Of a stretch of DNA of 64,000 bases, positions 62,817-64,000 are shown piece after piece. The notes below the pieces were generated by a model. The model worked only from the letters and a program-made list of their open reading frames with translations, made no database searches and was not told the DNA's origin. The stretch's first letter is position 1, and every line of letters begins with the position of its first letter. The translations under genes and the position numbers were made by a program. The stretch is taken from the NCBI GenBank assembly GCA_911728455.2, contig OU452219.1, forward strand, positions 5,516,320 through 5,580,319. Direction: 5' to 3'. Origin of the DNA: Marthasterias glacialis (lineage: Eukaryota > Echinodermata > Asteroidea > Forcipulatida > Asteriidae).

Positions 62817-64000
62817 TTAATGAGTGTTCAGTTTGAAACCAAACGAATTTTATTGACAATCTACTTATCACATAGGCCTGTCTCTTTAAATAATTTATCT
62901 CCGTAAGACTGACATTATGACAAAATCTTATAATTTTACGGCACGGTGCTTTACTGTCATCTTCCGCAACTTCAACTAAATTGAAAAAAGAAAATATGAC
63001 ATCGCGTTTTTCTTCCCATGACCGCGTTCTGCATTTTAATCTGAAACGCACACTAACCAACACTCTACACCGTAATCTGACAAGGGTTTCCTTAATCCGG
63101 GATAACGATAAAATCTTCATGTGTGGAACGTGGGAGGTAGAACCTGTTCTGGGATTAAATTATTGAAGTTGTTTTGGGCTATCTGTATTTATTGTTTGAT
63201 TAGTTTGGTAATTATGTTTTCCACAATACTGTGCAGGTGTTAATTCCATTATGGCATCCACTTGGTGTTATGATTTGCAGGGGACTCGTTTCGTGTTCGA
63301 GATGAATTAATGAGATGTGCTTGTTTTTCCCCAGAAATAAGCCCGTTAATTGGAGTCATTCCAATTCATAAAGAAATTATGTAAGAACAAAAGGCCGATA
63401 TATTTTCAACACTCAACTTCGCCCCAAGTTAGGAACGAATCAGGAAAGTATAGTCCTTCAGTTTCTACGCATAAAACCACCATTCGCATGTTTTTTGTTT
63501 CTTTAAATATCAACCAAAGATGAAATGCAGTGTTGTAAAGGCCTAGCCTGGACGTGGGCCCACCCGTAACTCAATAGTGGTGTATGTAAATGCATCCAGA
63601 TCCACGATTTATAATAGTGAAAGGTTTTATGATTACATGCCCCAACGGTATAACAAACAACCGCTAACAGAATCAGTAATATTTAAATAAATACAAACAA
63701 ACAAAATATTTAAAAACAACACATATATAAATAAATAAATACAAACAAAATATTTAAATTCAATACATAAATAAATTAAAAAAACTGAGCAAACTCAAAA
63801 TTATAACTGTTTTTTAAAAATAAAACGACATTATACTATTAAAAAAACAACAGAATTTAAGAATTTATAACATCTTAAAAATGTTCAAAAACGATTACAT
63901 AAACCACAAAAGGAAAAACAACCCGAGTACCACCACCCGCCCGCGCCATTACCACTTCAAAGAAACCTTTAAAGGAAGATTCGAATAACACATCTTGACA

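Larger units (their letters stand above)
52420..64000. other. Gene-free right part of the window
   Basis: No gene is supported. It holds the C-repeat pair (55550 and 60335), C tracts (57645-57658, 58587-58598, 58877-58887), (TA)n tracts (54677-54697, 60808-60828), an (AAT)n region (57190-57235), a purine-rich GGA patch (57990-58030), an (AAAC)n tract (about 61575-61600), the GTCGGACA cluster, a hairpin at 62024-62094, an A/B core copy and an AAAT-rich tail (63670-63780). It may be upstream otx intron or intergenic DNA. Confidence 0.65.

Overview
This window is invertebrate deuterostome nuclear DNA, most likely echinoderm and probably a sea star. The basis is a split Otx (orthodenticle) homeobox gene on the minus strand, AT-rich intergenic DNA, tRNA-derived SINEs and no bacterial-style gene packing. 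The class-level assignment is inference. About 870 of 64000 bases can be supported as coding.

Layout: the last coding exon of otx is at 595-1125 (minus). It is followed by a 7.1 kb intron with a 500-base assembly gap (1799-2298), the central homeobox exon at 8263-8414, a 7.5 kb intron, and the first recognised coding exon at 15926-16116. Every junction has a consensus donor or acceptor and the reading frame joins exactly. The most upstream exon begins at a strong 3' splice site, so at least one more 5' exon lies to the right. It was not identified with confidence. The other 48 kb is therefore intron and/or upstream regulatory DNA of otx. No second protein-coding gene could be supported on either strand.

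The non-genic part is repeat-rich. It holds two copies of one tRNA-derived SINE in opposite orientation, and a dispersed A/B element with at least six copies whose core reads as a conserved short peptide. It also holds fold-back/MITE-like elements (17580-17687, 31561-31732, 62024-62094), a second repeat pair (about 55550 and 60340), a tandem duplication (30106-30501) and a 25-unit, 32-bp minisatellite (47287-48086) open in all three forward frames. There are fourteen G or C homopolymers of 10-18 bases and many microsatellites. GC-richer islands with E2F, TCF, POU, CRE, CCAAT and K50-homeodomain-type sites are candidate cis-regulatory modules for otx.

No CRISPR array, rRNA, functional tRNA, virus or operon was seen. 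All similarity statements and counts come from reading by eye.
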